This document shows positions 1 through 8,977 of a DNA stretch of 43,768 nucleotides, in pieces; position 1 is the first letter of the stretch, and every line of letters begins with the position of its first letter. Source of the stretch: Bacillota bacterium (GTDB lineage: Bacteria > Bacillota > Sulfobacillia > Sulfobacillales > JAIMBI01); assembly GCA_021820465.1 (NCBI GenBank), contig JAKADP010000010.1:2723-46490 (forward strand), read 5' to 3'. The position numbers and the translations under genes are program-made. The notes beneath the pieces were generated by a model that saw only the letters and a program-made list of their open reading frames with translations, made no database searches and had not been told where the DNA came from.

Positions 1-712
1 GGGTGGCGTACAGGGACTCCTCGCCGGCTACGTGATACAAGGGCAGCCACCCCACAAACCCATCCCGCTCGGTGAGGCCGAACCAGTGGGCGATGCGTGC
101 GGCGCGAAGGGCCGCGGCCCGCTGGGTGATCATGGCCCCCTTGGGCACGCCCGTGGTGCCGCTCGTATAGAGAATGTTGTGGACGTCGCTCCCGAGCGCC
201 CGCCTTTCGGGTTCGTGGTCGTCCACGGCAGCCATCAGATGGGCATAGGGCACGTCGGACGCCGTGTCCGGGGCGGGTCGGGAGTCCAGATGGATGATGC
301 GCATCGCCGGCGGCAAGAGGGCCCGCAGTTCGTCCAGCAGCGGCTCATAGGGGGCAGACAGCAGCAGCGCGCGCGGGGTGGTGTCCCGGAGACTCTGCAG
401 CGCTTCGGTAGGATGCCAGCGGATATTGATGGCCACCACGGTGACCCCCATCTTGGCAGCACCGAGGTAAGCCACGATGTATTCCACTCGGTTCTCGCTG
501 ACGATGGCCAAGCGGTCGCCACGCTCCAGCCCGAGGTGAGCCAAGCCGTTGGCAAACCGACTGGCTTGCCGGTCTAGGTCGCGATACGACAGAGAGCCCG
601 ACGGCCAGACCACGGCTGGCGTGTCGGCATGCCGCTGGGCGGCCCGCCGCAACTCGTCCGCCAACGAGATGTCGAAGACGTCAGGCCCCGGCTGCCCAGT
701 ACGCATCGCCAT
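1..712 (-). CDS. AMP-dependent acyl-CoA synthetase/ligase, N-terminal part, truncated by window edge
   Basis: Manual minus-strand translation from ATG at 712: MAMRTGQPGPDVFDISLADELRRAAQRHADTPAVVW...NILYTSGTTGVPKGAMITQRAA...; contains the adenylate-forming P-loop YTSGTTGxPKG. Not in ORF track because it has no stop in the window. Confidence 0.92.
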   Translation of the reverse strand, partial: MAMRTGQPGPDVFDISLADELRRAAQRHADTPAVVWPSGSLSYRDLDRQASRFANGLAHLGLERGDRLAIVSENRVEYIVAYLGAAKMGVTVVAINIRWHPTEALQSLRDTTPRALLLSAPYEPLLDELRALLPPAMRIIHLDSRPAPDTASDVPYAHLMAAVDDHEPERRALGSDVHNILYTSGTTGVPKGAMITQRAAALRAARIAHWFGLTERDGFVGWLPLYHVAGEESLYAT

Positions 713-869
713 CGCCTCCCCGAAGGTGCCCGGATGGCCGGGCTGTGCCGCCGGCGCGCCCACCGCACGGCTTGGCGGTACTCTACGGCGCCTGCGAGAG
801 CCCGCATACGGCTTGTGGTCGCTATCCGCCCGCGCCAAGGGGACGCCAGCGCCCTGGCCGATCGCCCCC

Positions 870-902
870 AACACCCCGCCGCTTCGGGAGCGGCGGGGTG
901 TT
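870..902 (-). terminator. Hairpin, probable intrinsic terminator downstream of the FMN glutamate synthase-like gene
   Basis: AACACCCCGCCGCT-TCGGG-AGCGGCGGGGTGTT, perfect 14-bp stem between two minus-strand genes. Confidence 0.6.
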
Positions 903-985
903 GGCTGGCGCCACAGAGGCTGCCCGCGGCCAACAACATGTCACGGGAAGGCGCTGGCGCGGCGGCGCGCCCCTGGGGGGACTTC

Positions 986-2455
986 TTAGTGCGGCCGGTG
1001 CTCGGGCTGCCGATCGCGGTGAGGGGCCCGCTCCCAGGGCTCTGAGCGGGGGCGGTGGTCCACGAGGCTCGAGACGCCCGCCAGGCGGGCGGTCCAGGGG
1101 TCGAGCGCCACGAGGTCGTCTGGAGTGACGTCAGCAACCCGAGTGAGCCCGAGCGCCTCCACGCCAAACGCCATCTCCGCGGTGCAACTTTTGAGGAAGT
1201 GGGCCAGCGCCTGGGCGGCTCGCCCAACCTGCAGGCGCCGGCGGGAGGGGCCCGACGCATAGAACAAAGCTTCCGGAGGGCCCCAAGGCATCACCTGCGG
1301 GGCTTCGACGGCCGCCATGGCCATGAGCGCGGCATAGCCGATGTACACCGCGTCCGCCCCAATCGCCATGGCTTTTAAGAAGTCGCCCGGGGTGCGCAGG
1401 CCGCCAGCGGCGATGAGGGACACGCGATGGCGGAGGCCCCGGTCTTGGAGGTAGCTGTGTGTCCACGACAGGGCGGCCATCAGGGGAAGACCGAAGTCGT
1501 CCTGCAGGATGGGCGGACCCCCATGGGTGCCGCCCTCGCCGCCGTCCAGCGTGATGAAGTCGGGCTCCGCCGCCATCACGAGCTGCAGGTCCTCCAGCAG
1601 GTGGGCGGATGGTGCGAGCTTCACGCCCACGGGCACGGGGTGCCGGGCCTTTAAGTCGGCTATGCGCTGCGGCACGTCCTCCGGGTGCTGGATGCCCTTC
1701 AGCCGCGTGGCAATGACCGCGTCCTCGCCAGGGGCCAGGCCCATGACCGCCCGCATCTCGGGTGTGAGCCGGCCAGACGGGGTGCGCCGCGTGGCGGCGG
1801 CCTGCGCGCCCTGCCCCAACTGCACCTCGATGGCATCCGCCTGGTCCAGCCAGGGCGCAAAATTTTGGGCAGACTTCGGCCAGGTCCCCCGGTGGTACTG
1901 CACGATGAGGCGCTTGGCATGGTGCCGCTCGGCAGGCAGATAATTTTCTCCGGTGTTGGTGGCGGTGCCCGCCGCGGTGGCCGCGTCGGCCAAGGCGATC
2001 TTGGTGCGCTCGGAGAGGGCGCCTGCAAACGACATGCCGGCGATGAGAATCGGGATGTCACACGCGAGGGGCCGCTTGGCCTTCGGCCCGATGGTGACCC
2101 GCATGTCAATGGCCGCAGCGGTGGGCGTGGGCAGCTTGGCCACCTGGGCGGGGTTGAACACCAGCTGGCCCCATGGCGACGTGCGGGTAGGCCCCCCCAT
2201 GGGGCGCTCGAGCGCCTGGTTCGTTCGGGTGCGCAGCATATTTTCCAAGAATATCTGGGGGTCTGCCCGCCGCAGCAAGTTCAGCAGGGATCCTAGATTC
2301 ATGGGGTAGCGGGCGCCGGTGAGCTCCCGCATGCCGTAGCGGTACAGCGACCCCATCATAAGGCGCGCCACGAGGCCGTTGGAGAGCAAAAAGCCCACCG
2401 ACCCCAGGGCCAGCGCCGCAGAGGCCGCCCAGAACACTGTCCACCAAAGTGCCAT
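986..2455 (-). CDS. FMN-binding glutamate synthase family protein (GltB2-like) with N-terminal membrane helix
   Basis: MALWWTVFWAASAALALGSVGFLL...; FITLDGGEGGTHGGPPILQDDFGLPLMAAL, AAGGLRTPGDFLKAMAIGADAVYIGYAALMAM are typical of the glutamate synthase FMN domain. Start set to 2455, not the longer ORF start. Confidence 0.85.
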   Translation of the reverse strand: MALWWTVFWAASAALALGSVGFLLSNGLVARLMMGSLYRYGMRELTGARYPMNLGSLLNLLRRADPQIFLENMLRTRTNQALERPMGGPTRTSPWGQLVFNPAQVAKLPTPTAAAIDMRVTIGPKAKRPLACDIPILIAGMSFAGALSERTKIALADAATAAGTATNTGENYLPAERHHAKRLIVQYHRGTWPKSAQNFAPWLDQADAIEVQLGQGAQAAATRRTPSGRLTPEMRAVMGLAPGEDAVIATRLKGIQHPEDVPQRIADLKARHPVPVGVKLAPSAHLLEDLQLVMAAEPDFITLDGGEGGTHGGPPILQDDFGLPLMAALSWTHSYLQDRGLRHRVSLIAAGGLRTPGDFLKAMAIGADAVYIGYAALMAMAAVEAPQVMPWGPPEALFYASGPSRRRLQVGRAAQALAHFLKSCTAEMAFGVEALGLTRVADVTPDDLVALDPWTARLAGVSSLVDHRPRSEPWERAPHRDRQPEHRPH

Positions 2456-2568
2456 GACCTCACCCTGGCTCCAGGATGCCCGAAGAGCGCGGCCGCCACA
2501 CTCCTGATTGTGGTACGGTGGCTCCACGGGAAGTTCGTGGGCGTGCGCGACGGCGGGAAGGGAGCTGC

Positions 2569-3786
2569 ATGGTGGGGCGGAACACAAGCGGGTACCAGAC
2601 AGGATACAAATATGTGGTGGTGGGGGGCGGCATGGCCGCGGATGCTGGCCTGCGGGGCATCCGCCGCCAGGATCCCACCGGGTCCGTGCTGATGGTGTCA
2701 CAGGAAACCTTTCCTCCGTATGACCGGCCGCCGCTTTCCAAGGGGCTGTGGAAGAAGGGCGGCCGGGTGGAAAACATTTGGCGCGGCTTGGACTACGGGG
2801 AGATGGGGGTGGATCTTCGGCTCGGGGAGCCGGCTCGGGCCATCGATGCGGTGGCCCACGAGCTGAGGCTGGCCGGGGGCGCCCGCGTGCACTATGACCG
2901 GCTGCTGCTGGCGACTGGGGGAATGCCGCGCGAGCTACCCGGCCATCCCCCCGGCGTCACCTACTTCCGCACCGCCGCCGACTACTTTCGCCTGCGGCGC
3001 GCCATTTTAAGCGGGCACGAGGCGGTAGTGGTGGGAGGCGGCTTCATCGGCGGCGAGATGGCGGCGGCGCTCACGCTGGCGGGCAAGCACGTGCATCTCA
3101 TCTTTCCGGAAGACGGCATCTTGCGCCGGCTGCTGCCCGCGGGCTTGTCGGCCGCTATCACGGAAGACTACCGCCAGCGCGGCGTCGCGGTGCACGCGGG
3201 GCGCCAGGTGGCTGGCGTCGAGCCCGCCGAGGCCGCTTGGCGCGTCGTCACCGATGCGGGCGAGGCTTTCGAGGCGTCGGCCGTGGTGGCGGGGCTCGGC
3301 ATCACCCCTCAGGTGGAGCTCATGACCGCGCTGGGCGTGAGTTGCCCGGATGGCGTGGAGGTGGACGCATGGGGTGCGACCGCGGTGGAGGATGTGTACG
3401 CGGCCGGCGACGTGGCGAATTTTCCGTGCCCTGCGCTGGGGCGGCGGATGCGGGTGGAGCATGAGGACCACGCGAATCGTCACGGCGAGTGTGTGGGCGC
3501 CAACATGGCGGGGCGTCACGAGGCGTACGACTATCTCCCGATGTTCTACTCGGATCTGTTTGACTTGGGCTTTGAGGCGGTGGGGCGGCTGGACAGCCGC
3601 CTCGCCACGGTGGAGGACTGGATCGAGCCCCAAAAGCGTGGGGTCGTCTTTTATCTCGAGGAGCAGCACGTGGTGGGTGTGCTGGCGGTCGACGTGTGGG
3701 ATCGGATGGACCAAGCGCGCACGCTCATTGCCGGCCGTGAGGCGGTGGGTGACGGGGCAGCGCTTCGGGGCCGCCTGACGGGTTAG
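2569..3786 (+). CDS. FAD-dependent pyridine nucleotide-disulfide oxidoreductase (ferredoxin/rubredoxin reductase-like)
   Basis: KYVVVGGGMAADAGLRGIRRQDP...YDRPPLSKGLW; AVVVGGGFIGGEMAAAL; VYAAGDVANFP. ATG at 2569 with purine-rich upstream GGGAAGGGAG. Confidence 0.86.
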   Translation: MVGRNTSGYQTGYKYVVVGGGMAADAGLRGIRRQDPTGSVLMVSQETFPPYDRPPLSKGLWKKGGRVENIWRGLDYGEMGVDLRLGEPARAIDAVAHELRLAGGARVHYDRLLLATGGMPRELPGHPPGVTYFRTAADYFRLRRAILSGHEAVVVGGGFIGGEMAAALTLAGKHVHLIFPEDGILRRLLPAGLSAAITEDYRQRGVAVHAGRQVAGVEPAEAAWRVVTDAGEAFEASAVVAGLGITPQVELMTALGVSCPDGVEVDAWGATAVEDVYAAGDVANFPCPALGRRMRVEHEDHANRHGECVGANMAGRHEAYDYLPMFYSDLFDLGFEAVGRLDSRLATVEDWIEPQKRGVVFYLEEQHVVGVLAVDVWDRMDQARTLIAGREAVGDGAALRGRLTG

Positions 3787-5450
3787 CGGCGCGCCAGGGC
3801 CCGCCACGCCAGGCGGGCCGCGGCCGCCGCCCAGGCCAGCAGCGCAGACAGCGTCCAGCCGAGCCGTGTGAGCCAGATGCCGAGCGCCAGGAGGCCCACC
3901 GTGTAGATGGCGCCGGCCACGGCGTCCAGGCCATGGTCCATGCGGCCCAGCGCGTGCTCGCCATCGGGCCATTGAATGGTGGCCTCCAGCTCTCCGTCCT
4001 CGATGCGGCGCAGCACGCGGCGGGCCATGGGAGGCAGGGCCAGGACTGACTGGCCCCAGTCCTTCGCGCGGTTCCACGCATAGCCCGCCGTGCCGCCCTC
4101 CTCTTGTGTGACGAACCGGCGAGCGTAGGGCGTGAACAGCTTCACCAGATTCACGGAGGGATCCAGATGGGTGGCCACGCCCACCAGCATGCTGACGGCC
4201 CGCCCCAGAAAGGCAAACTGCGCCGGAAACTGAATGGGCTCCTCCCGCACCAACTGCTCGATGTCCGCGAGCATCGCCTCGACGTCCGTCTGCCGCATGT
4301 CCTGGAGCGTTTCGGCGTAGTACCGCTCCAGCAGGTAGGCGGCCCGCGACCGGAGCCGCCGGCGGTCCGCGTCAGGGTGCAGCACGCCCAGTGCAAACAG
4401 GCTGTCCACCACGACCTGGGGCCGGCGCTCGGACAGGCCGACAAAGAGGCGGCGCAGCTGCCGCCGGGCGGCCGGGGCCAGGCGCCCCACCATGCCGAAG
4501 TCCAAAAGGACGAGGGTGCCGTCGGGCTGGACCAGCAGATTGCCGGGATGGGGGTCCGCGTGGAAGAACCCGGAGTCCATGACCATGTGCAGATAGAGGT
4601 GAATCACCCGCTCGGCCAGTGCCTGGCGGGAAATGCCCAGGGCTTCCAGCTTGGCGACGTCGGAGATTTTGATGCCGTCCAAGCGCTCCATCGTGAGCAC
4701 CCGCCGGGTCGACCGGTCGCGGTGCACGTGCGGGATCCTGAGCTGGGCCAAGTCTGCGGTTTCCTGCCGGATGCTCGCGGCGTTGTCGGCTTCGGCCTCG
4801 TAATCCAGCTCCTCCAACACCGTGCGGCGAAATTCCTCCAGCAGGCGCGGCAGGTCAAACGTGCGTGAGAGGCTCGTGAGCCGGGTGGCCAGCAGCACGA
4901 CCAATCCCAGTGCCCTCAAATCCGCCTGGACGATGCGGTCGATGTGCGGCCGCTGCACCTTGACGGCCAGTGGGCGGCCGTCCCAGTCCACGGCTCCGTA
5001 TACTTGGCCCAGGGACGCCGACGCCATCGGGGTGGTTTCGAAGGACAAGTAGGCCTGATCCAGCGGGCCCACTTCGGCTTCCAAGACGACCCGCACCTCG
5101 TCCCACGGCGCCTGGCGCACCCGGTCCTGCAGGGTCGCCAGCTCCTGGATGAACACCTTGGGCAACAGGTCGAGTCGGCTGGATAAAAATTGGCCCACTT
5201 TGACCACCAAGCCGCCCATGCGCTCCGCCGTCTCGCGGATGCGCACCGCTTGGCGGTGCATGGTCCGCTCGAGCCGAGCCTCTGCCGCCGTGGGGCCGTA
5301 GAGGCGCATGATCCACCGCAGGCGCCAGTGGTCCAGCAAGATCGACAGAAACAGCGACAGCACCAGGTAAATGCGCACCGCGGGCCGCGACGGAGGGCTC
5401 CCACGGTGGTCAGGCGAATGCGGTATACTAGGCACGTTCACGGTGGACAT
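3783..5450 (-). CDS. ABC1/UbiB (AarF) family atypical kinase-like protein
   Basis: GGLVVKVGQFLSSRLDLLPKVFIQELATLQDRVRQAPW...MASASLGQVYGA...DSGFFHADPHPGNLLVQPDGTLVLLDFGMVGRL: UbiB KxGQ and ADPHPGN/DFG motifs. Confidence 0.94.
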   Translation of the reverse strand: MSTVNVPSIPHSPDHRGSPPSRPAVRIYLVLSLFLSILLDHWRLRWIMRLYGPTAAEARLERTMHRQAVRIRETAERMGGLVVKVGQFLSSRLDLLPKVFIQELATLQDRVRQAPWDEVRVVLEAEVGPLDQAYLSFETTPMASASLGQVYGAVDWDGRPLAVKVQRPHIDRIVQADLRALGLVVLLATRLTSLSRTFDLPRLLEEFRRTVLEELDYEAEADNAASIRQETADLAQLRIPHVHRDRSTRRVLTMERLDGIKISDVAKLEALGISRQALAERVIHLYLHMVMDSGFFHADPHPGNLLVQPDGTLVLLDFGMVGRLAPAARRQLRRLFVGLSERRPQVVVDSLFALGVLHPDADRRRLRSRAAYLLERYYAETLQDMRQTDVEAMLADIEQLVREEPIQFPAQFAFLGRAVSMLVGVATHLDPSVNLVKLFTPYARRFVTQEEGGTAGYAWNRAKDWGQSVLALPPMARRVLRRIEDGELEATIQWPDGEHALGRMDHGLDAVAGAIYTVGLLALGIWLTRLGWTLSALLAWAAAAARLAWRALARR

Positions 5451-5534
5451 CCGGCCGCCTCCGCGGTTTAGAGTAACACAGGCGGCCAGCGTGCCGGGAC
5501 GGGATGGATTAGCGGAAAACCCGGGTGGTGCGCG

Positions 5535-6359
5535 ATGCTTTCATTCATCACAACGATGACGTGGTCCCAATGGCTTTTGTCCGTGGTGGACATCGGCATC
5601 GTCAGCTACGGGTTTTACCGCCTGTTTCGCTTAATCCGGGGCACCCGCGCGGTGCAGCTCATCAAGGGCATCGTGATCATCCTGCTGGCAGTGCCGGTGT
5701 CGCAGTTTCTGCACCTCTATGCCACTCATGAGATTTTGGCAGCCATTCAAACGATGCTCATCGTGGCCATCCCCATTGTGTTTCAGCCGGAACTGCGGCG
5801 GGCGCTGGAGCAGATTGGGCACGGCCGCTTCTTTTCTGAGCCGCTCTTGGGCCACGAGCCGGTGGACATGGCCCAGGTGATTGACGAGGTGGCGCGGGCG
5901 GCGGATCACCTGGCGAAGAGCCGCACCGGCGCCCTCATGGTGCTGGAGCGGCAGACGGGGCTCAACGAGTACGTGGCCACCGGCGTGCCCATCGAAGCCA
6001 AAGTGTCGGCGGCCCTGCTGGAGAACCTGTTTGTCCCCAACACGCCGCTGCACGATGGCGCCGTGATTATTCGGGGCGACCGGCTGGTGGCGGCGGCGGC
6101 GTTTTTGCCCCTCACCGATGCGGCCCGGCCTGGGAGCGAGCTGGGGAGTCGGCACCGGGCCGCGCTGGGCGTGAGTGAGCAGTCGGACGCGGCGGTGGTC
6201 GTGGTGTCCGAGGAAACCGGCTGGATCTCGCTGGCGGTGGAGGGCAAGCTGAACCGGCGACTGGAGGATCGGACGCTGCGTGAGATGCTGGCCCGGCTGT
6301 ATCGGGCGCGCGCCCCCTACAATGGGTTCAAGCTGTTCACGCGGGGGAGCGCGCGATGA
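5535..6359 (+). CDS. cdaA: Membrane diadenylate cyclase CdaA (c-di-AMP synthase)
   Basis: N-terminal TM segments, LHDGAVIIRGDRLVAAAAFLPLTD and GSRHRAALGVSEQSDAAVVVVSEETG (DisA_N DGA and RHR motifs); upstream of cdaR-glmM. Confidence 0.95.
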   Translation: MLSFITTMTWSQWLLSVVDIGIVSYGFYRLFRLIRGTRAVQLIKGIVIILLAVPVSQFLHLYATHEILAAIQTMLIVAIPIVFQPELRRALEQIGHGRFFSEPLLGHEPVDMAQVIDEVARAADHLAKSRTGALMVLERQTGLNEYVATGVPIEAKVSAALLENLFVPNTPLHDGAVIIRGDRLVAAAAFLPLTDAARPGSELGSRHRAALGVSEQSDAAVVVVSEETGWISLAVEGKLNRRLEDRTLREMLARLYRARAPYNGFKLFTRGSAR

Positions 6360-7267
6360 CCGATCGGCTCCTGGAGAACGATACGGCGCTCAAAATTCTC
6401 TCGGTGCTGATCGCCATCGCCATTTGGGTGCAGGTGAACAGCGGCGTGCCTCGGCAGGTGGACCGCCGGCTGGGGCCGGTGCCGGTGACCTGGCTGGCCG
6501 CCACCCATCACTACACGGTGCTGGGGATGCACCCGGGGTCGGTGACGATTCTCATCAAAGGATCGCCCACCACGGTGACGCAATCCATTCATGCAGAGGC
6601 GTGGGTGGACCTCTCCCACATCAGCAAGCCTGGCACCTATTCGCTGCCCGTCAGCGCGTCGGTGCCTCCCGGCACGAGCTTGGTCTCCGTCACGCCCCCT
6701 GACGTGACGGTCACGGTGGACAGCATCACGGCCAAAAAATTCAGCATTACCGCGGTGCCCGTGGGCCACGTGGCGAGCGGGTACGGCATCGTCGCCATGA
6801 CGCCGGTGAGCACGGCCGTGGAGGTGTCGGGCCCGTCGCATGACGTGGCCGCGGTGGCGCATGTGGACGCCCGAGTCAACGTGAGCGGGCAAAGTAGCAA
6901 TCTGGACGCTCAGGTGGCGCTCGTCGCGGTCAATGCGGGGGGCCACGTGGTGCCCCAGGTGACGGTCAGCCCGAGCCTCATGGATGTCGCGGTGACGGTG
7001 TCGCCGGAGAAAGTGCTGCCAGTGGTGGTGAAGTATCACGGGACGCCCAGCCCTGGCTTCGTGGTGGGGTCCATCTCCGTGTCCCCCAGTCACGTGACCG
7101 TGTTTGGGCCTGCAGCCACCCTGTCGGGGATGACCGCCGTGGACACCAATCCGGTGACCATCTCGGGCCGGACCACCTCGGTCTCCAAGCGCGTCCACCT
7201 CGCCCTGCCTTCAGGCGTCACCGCGTCGCCGGCGACGGTCGCGGCCACCGTATCCATCGGGCCGTAG
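6356..7267 (+). CDS. cdaR: YbbR-domain protein CdaR
   Basis: Single N-terminal TM (LKILSVLIAIAIWVQV) plus repeated YbbR-like beta segments; ATGA overlap with cdaA; conserved cdaA-cdaR-glmM order. Confidence 0.9.
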   Translation: MTDRLLENDTALKILSVLIAIAIWVQVNSGVPRQVDRRLGPVPVTWLAATHHYTVLGMHPGSVTILIKGSPTTVTQSIHAEAWVDLSHISKPGTYSLPVSASVPPGTSLVSVTPPDVTVTVDSITAKKFSITAVPVGHVASGYGIVAMTPVSTAVEVSGPSHDVAAVAHVDARVNVSGQSSNLDAQVALVAVNAGGHVVPQVTVSPSLMDVAVTVSPEKVLPVVVKYHGTPSPGFVVGSISVSPSHVTVFGPAATLSGMTAVDTNPVTISGRTTSVSKRVHLALPSGVTASPATVAATVSIGP

Positions 7268-7360
7268 GCCGCAGGAGGCGGCGCCGCGGCCATGCGGGCA
7301 TACGAATAGGTGGCGGGCATGCGGGATGGAGGAGCCAGCACAGCAGGCGGGGGGAAGTCA

Positions 7361-8734
7361 GTGGCATTATTCGGAACAGATGGGGCACGGGGTCAGGCGC
7401 CCCGGGAACTGACCCCGACGTTGGCGCTGGCCGTGGGCGCGGCGGCCGTGGCCGAGCTGTCAGGGGCGCCGCGGGTGCTGGTGGGGCGGGACACGCGGGT
7501 GTCCGGTCCCATGCTGGAGGCGGCGGTGGTGGCGGGCATTACGGCCGCGGGCGGCCGGGCTGCCCTCTTGGGCGTGGTGCCCACCCCGGCGGTGGCGGCA
7601 TTGGTGCCGCTCTTGGGTGCTGACGCCGGTCTCGTGATCTCCGCCAGCCACAACCCCCCGGAGTACAACGGGTTGAAGTTGCTGGACTCTCAAGGGCGCA
7701 AGTGGACTTCCGCGCGGGAAGCCGCGGTCGCGGAGCGGGTGGCCGGGTCCGAGGTGCCATGGGCGGCATGGAACCAGGTGGGCGGGGTCGAATCTTGCGC
7801 CGACCGCGTCGGGGAATATCGGGATCGCCTGGTGGCGGCATTTGCCGGCCGAGTGGGCCATCCGCACGTGGTGGTGGACCTGGGATTTGGTGCGGCGCTG
7901 ACCACCGTGCCGGCCGTGTTGGAAGCACTGGGCTTGGTGGTGACCGTGCTAAACGGCGCCGCCGACGGCACACGCATCAATCAGGGGGTGGGAGCCACCC
8001 ATCCGGAGGTGGTGGCCCAAGCGGTCCGCGAGCTTGGGGCCGACATTGGCTTTTCCTTCGATGGCGATGCGGACCGGGTGATGGCGTGCGATGCGGACGG
8101 CCACGTCATTAACGGAGACGGCATCATTTACCTGCTGGCGCGCGGCCTCAAGGACACGGGCGGCCTCCCCGGGGGCGAGGTGGTGGGAACCGTCATGGCC
8201 AACCTGGGGCTGGAGCGGGCGTTGGGGGCGGTCGGCATTCACCTGCACCGCACCCCGGTGGGCGACCGCTGGGTCGCTCAGGCGATGGCGGAGCGGGCAG
8301 CGCCGCTGGGCGGCGAGCAATCGGGCCATGTTATTTTGTCCCAGTGGGCCGTGACCGGCGATGGGCTGCTGACCGCGCTGGCGGTCCTGGCCGAGATGCA
8401 CCGGGTTGGGGGGCCTGCATCCGCATTAGTCGCCGCGATGCCGCACTACCCCCAGCGGCTCGAGAACGTGCGCCTGCCGGCCATCGGGTTTGCCTGGGAG
8501 CATCTGGCCGGTGTCGACGCGGCGTTTAGTGCCTGCACCGCCGCGCTGGGCGGAGATGGCCGTCTGCTGGTGCGGGCTTCCGGAACCGAGCCCCTCTTGC
8601 GTATCATGATAGAGGGGAGGGATGCGGCGGTCGTAGAAGAATGGGCCGACCGGCTGACCGCGGTCGTTCGAGAGGCGCTGGCGTCGGGACCAGCGCGGTC
8701 GAACTCTGAGCCCCAAGCGCCGGAGCCCAGATAA
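7361..8734 (+). CDS. glmM: Phosphoglucosamine mutase
   Basis: (GTG)ALFGTDGARGQ...; VISASHNPPEYNGLKLL phosphoserine loop; FSFDGDADRVMACD metal loop; RASGTEPLLRIMIEG. GTG at 7361 preceded by GGGGGGAAG. Confidence 0.95.
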   Translation: MALFGTDGARGQAPRELTPTLALAVGAAAVAELSGAPRVLVGRDTRVSGPMLEAAVVAGITAAGGRAALLGVVPTPAVAALVPLLGADAGLVISASHNPPEYNGLKLLDSQGRKWTSAREAAVAERVAGSEVPWAAWNQVGGVESCADRVGEYRDRLVAAFAGRVGHPHVVVDLGFGAALTTVPAVLEALGLVVTVLNGAADGTRINQGVGATHPEVVAQAVRELGADIGFSFDGDADRVMACDADGHVINGDGIIYLLARGLKDTGGLPGGEVVGTVMANLGLERALGAVGIHLHRTPVGDRWVAQAMAERAAPLGGEQSGHVILSQWAVTGDGLLTALAVLAEMHRVGGPASALVAAMPHYPQRLENVRLPAIGFAWEHLAGVDAAFSACTAALGGDGRLLVRASGTEPLLRIMIEGRDAAVVEEWADRLTAVVREALASGPARSNSEPQAPEPR

Positions 8735-8850
8735 CTGGGCTGACGAGGAGAGGGATCTCGAAGCATTCGGCGGGTGACCTCCGGCTTCTCGGCGGCCGAT
8801 AGCCACGGGACAAAGGGTCGACAGCAATGTCGCCACAAAACCCGTGAGGC
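8716..8850 (+). ncRNA. glmS ribozyme: glmS glucosamine-6-phosphate-activated ribozyme
   Basis: Reads A|GCGCCGGAGCCCAG-ATAA-CTGGGCTGACGAGGAGAGGGATCTCGAAGCATTCGGCGGGTGACCTCCGGC...CACGGGACAAAGGGTCGACAGCAATGTCGCCACAAAACCCGTG. Recalled glmS-ribozyme signatures are present in order: A/GCGCC cleavage site, TGACGAGG, TCGGCGGGTG, P3, and a P4 (CACGGG/CCCGTG) enclosing a GCAA-capped P4.1 hairpin. Located directly upstream of glmS. Confidence 0.93.
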
Positions 8851-8891
8851 CGAGCCCGACGACGTGTCATAAGGGTCTCCTGTGTCAGGCA

Positions 8892-8910
8892 GCCCTGCCC
8901 CAGGCAGGGC
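8892..8910 (+). other. GC hairpin in the glmS 5' leader
   Basis: GCCCTGCC-CCA-GGCAGGGC, 8-bp stem between the ribozyme and glmS; no U-tract. Confidence 0.4.
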
Positions 8911-8977
8911 GGCTGGTGGGTCGGTGCGCCAATGGCCGGCGCCCCCAGACGACGAGTCGGGGAAAGGACGGATGGCC

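Noticed and set aside
5415-5430. TATACT as a cdaA -10 box inside the aarF start region
   Set aside because: No acceptable -35 at 16-18 nt; could be chance.
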